From Aquarana catesbeiana (taxonomy: Eukaryota; Chordata; Amphibia; Anura; Ranidae), in the NCBI RefSeq assembly GCF_042186555.1, contig NC_133326.1, forward strand, positions 497,144,063 to 497,208,062: a DNA stretch of 64,000 nucleotides, written 5' to 3'. Numbering within the stretch: the stretch's first letter is position 1; the number at the start of each line of letters is the position of its first letter. Shown piece after piece: positions 63,488 to 64,000 of this stretch. The notes beneath the pieces were generated by a model, which searched no databases, had not been told where the DNA came from, and was given only the letters and a program-made list of their open reading frames with translations. The translations under genes were made by a program, and so were the position numbers.

Positions 63488-64000
63488 CCACTTCCTGCCG
63501 GCAGGTCCTCCGGTTTCAGTGGTTATACTGGGATGATGCCTGCACCTATAGGAATCGACCCGGTATAGTTTTTTTCAGCCAGCGATTCTGAACAAGGCAG
63601 AAGTGATCTGAGTGGCTAATTAACCAATCGATCACTTCTGCGGGTGGCGAAAGAGGGTCCCAGCTGCCTCTCCCGTGCTCTCCGGTCCCATTGTGGAGGC
63701 CGGGAGCGATGCGGACAACGGCAATGGCTGCCCTGTACAGAGAGCGAGGAATTGATGTCGTTCCCCTCTCTTTGTAACCTTGGAAACCGGGAGCGAGGAG
63801 TAGTTCGTCCCTTCCGGTTCCGCTCCTTTGTTTACCTGGCCACCAGCGGCCAGGTAAGTAGCCGATCAGACTGATCTGTGTCTGATCGGCTATGTGGGAG
63901 GCCAGAGGAGAGATATGGGGTCTAATAGACCCCAAATCTCTCCATAAAGAGGACAGGTCACGGCCCATGCTATCACAAAGGATGTTGTTCATCCCTTGTG
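63488..64000 (+). mobile_element. TTAA-family repeat, cut by window edge
   Basis: Starts CCACTTCCTGCCGGCAGG directly after TTAA (63484-63487), the same arrangement as the other members, and continues to the end of the window. It includes the inverted motif CTGATCTGTGTCTGATCGG. No coding sequence. Confidence 0.65.

Overview
The window is eukaryotic repeat DNA, most likely from a true frog (family Ranidae). I see no host protein-coding gene, rRNA, tRNA or CRISPR array. The frog assignment rests on recall: the TTAA-flanked repeat with CCACTT ends, seen here many times, is one I associate with ranid genomes, and the LINEs and Penelope elements resemble those of amphibians. Almost every coding region belongs to a transposable element, most are broken, and many elements sit inside one another.

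Left part (1-11.1 kb): the 5' end of a PIF/Harbinger transposon on the minus strand, a short LINE/SINE-tail repeat, an L1/Tx1-type LINE (L1-A) inserted in a repeated unit, a roughly 30-bp minisatellite and a TTAA-flanked repeat. From 11.1 to 19.1 kb an antisense L2-type LINE (L2-A) is split by a 5.4-kb Penelope-like element (PLE-1) with inverted terminal arms and a 15-bp target duplication. From 19.3 to 27.9 kb lie the remains of a hAT transposon with a BED zinc finger, split by a solo LTR, a palindromic foldback element (FB1), and a PLE (PLE-3) that itself carries a second foldback element (FB2) with two hammerhead-ribozyme sequences.

Middle part (27.9-40.4 kb): a nearly full antisense L2-type LINE (L2-B), an L1 tail fragment, nested TTAA-flanked elements with CACTGATGGG-type minisatellites, a Ty3/gypsy gag fragment split by a 4.3-kb TTAA element, a Tc1/mariner element inside a PLE terminal repeat, and a Harbinger MITE.

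Right part (40.4-61.8 kb): one nested stack. An L1/Tx1 LINE (L1-B) holds a third foldback element (FB3), a TTAA element carrying a PLE terminal repeat, and PLE-2 (49197-61774). PLE-2 holds a Harbinger MITE and a 7.2-kb full-length Harbinger. That Harbinger encodes three proteins: a HARBI1-like transposase with one stop and one frameshift, an intact spliced Myb/SANT-like protein on the minus strand, and an intact spliced MADF protein on the plus strand, the last two diverging from a shared promoter region. The right end holds more TTAA-flanked repeats.

The two most interesting observations are the three-gene Harbinger and the set of Penelope-derived elements with head-to-head terminal repeats, hammerhead motifs and clean 11-17-bp target duplications, including short palindromic derivatives without coding sequence.
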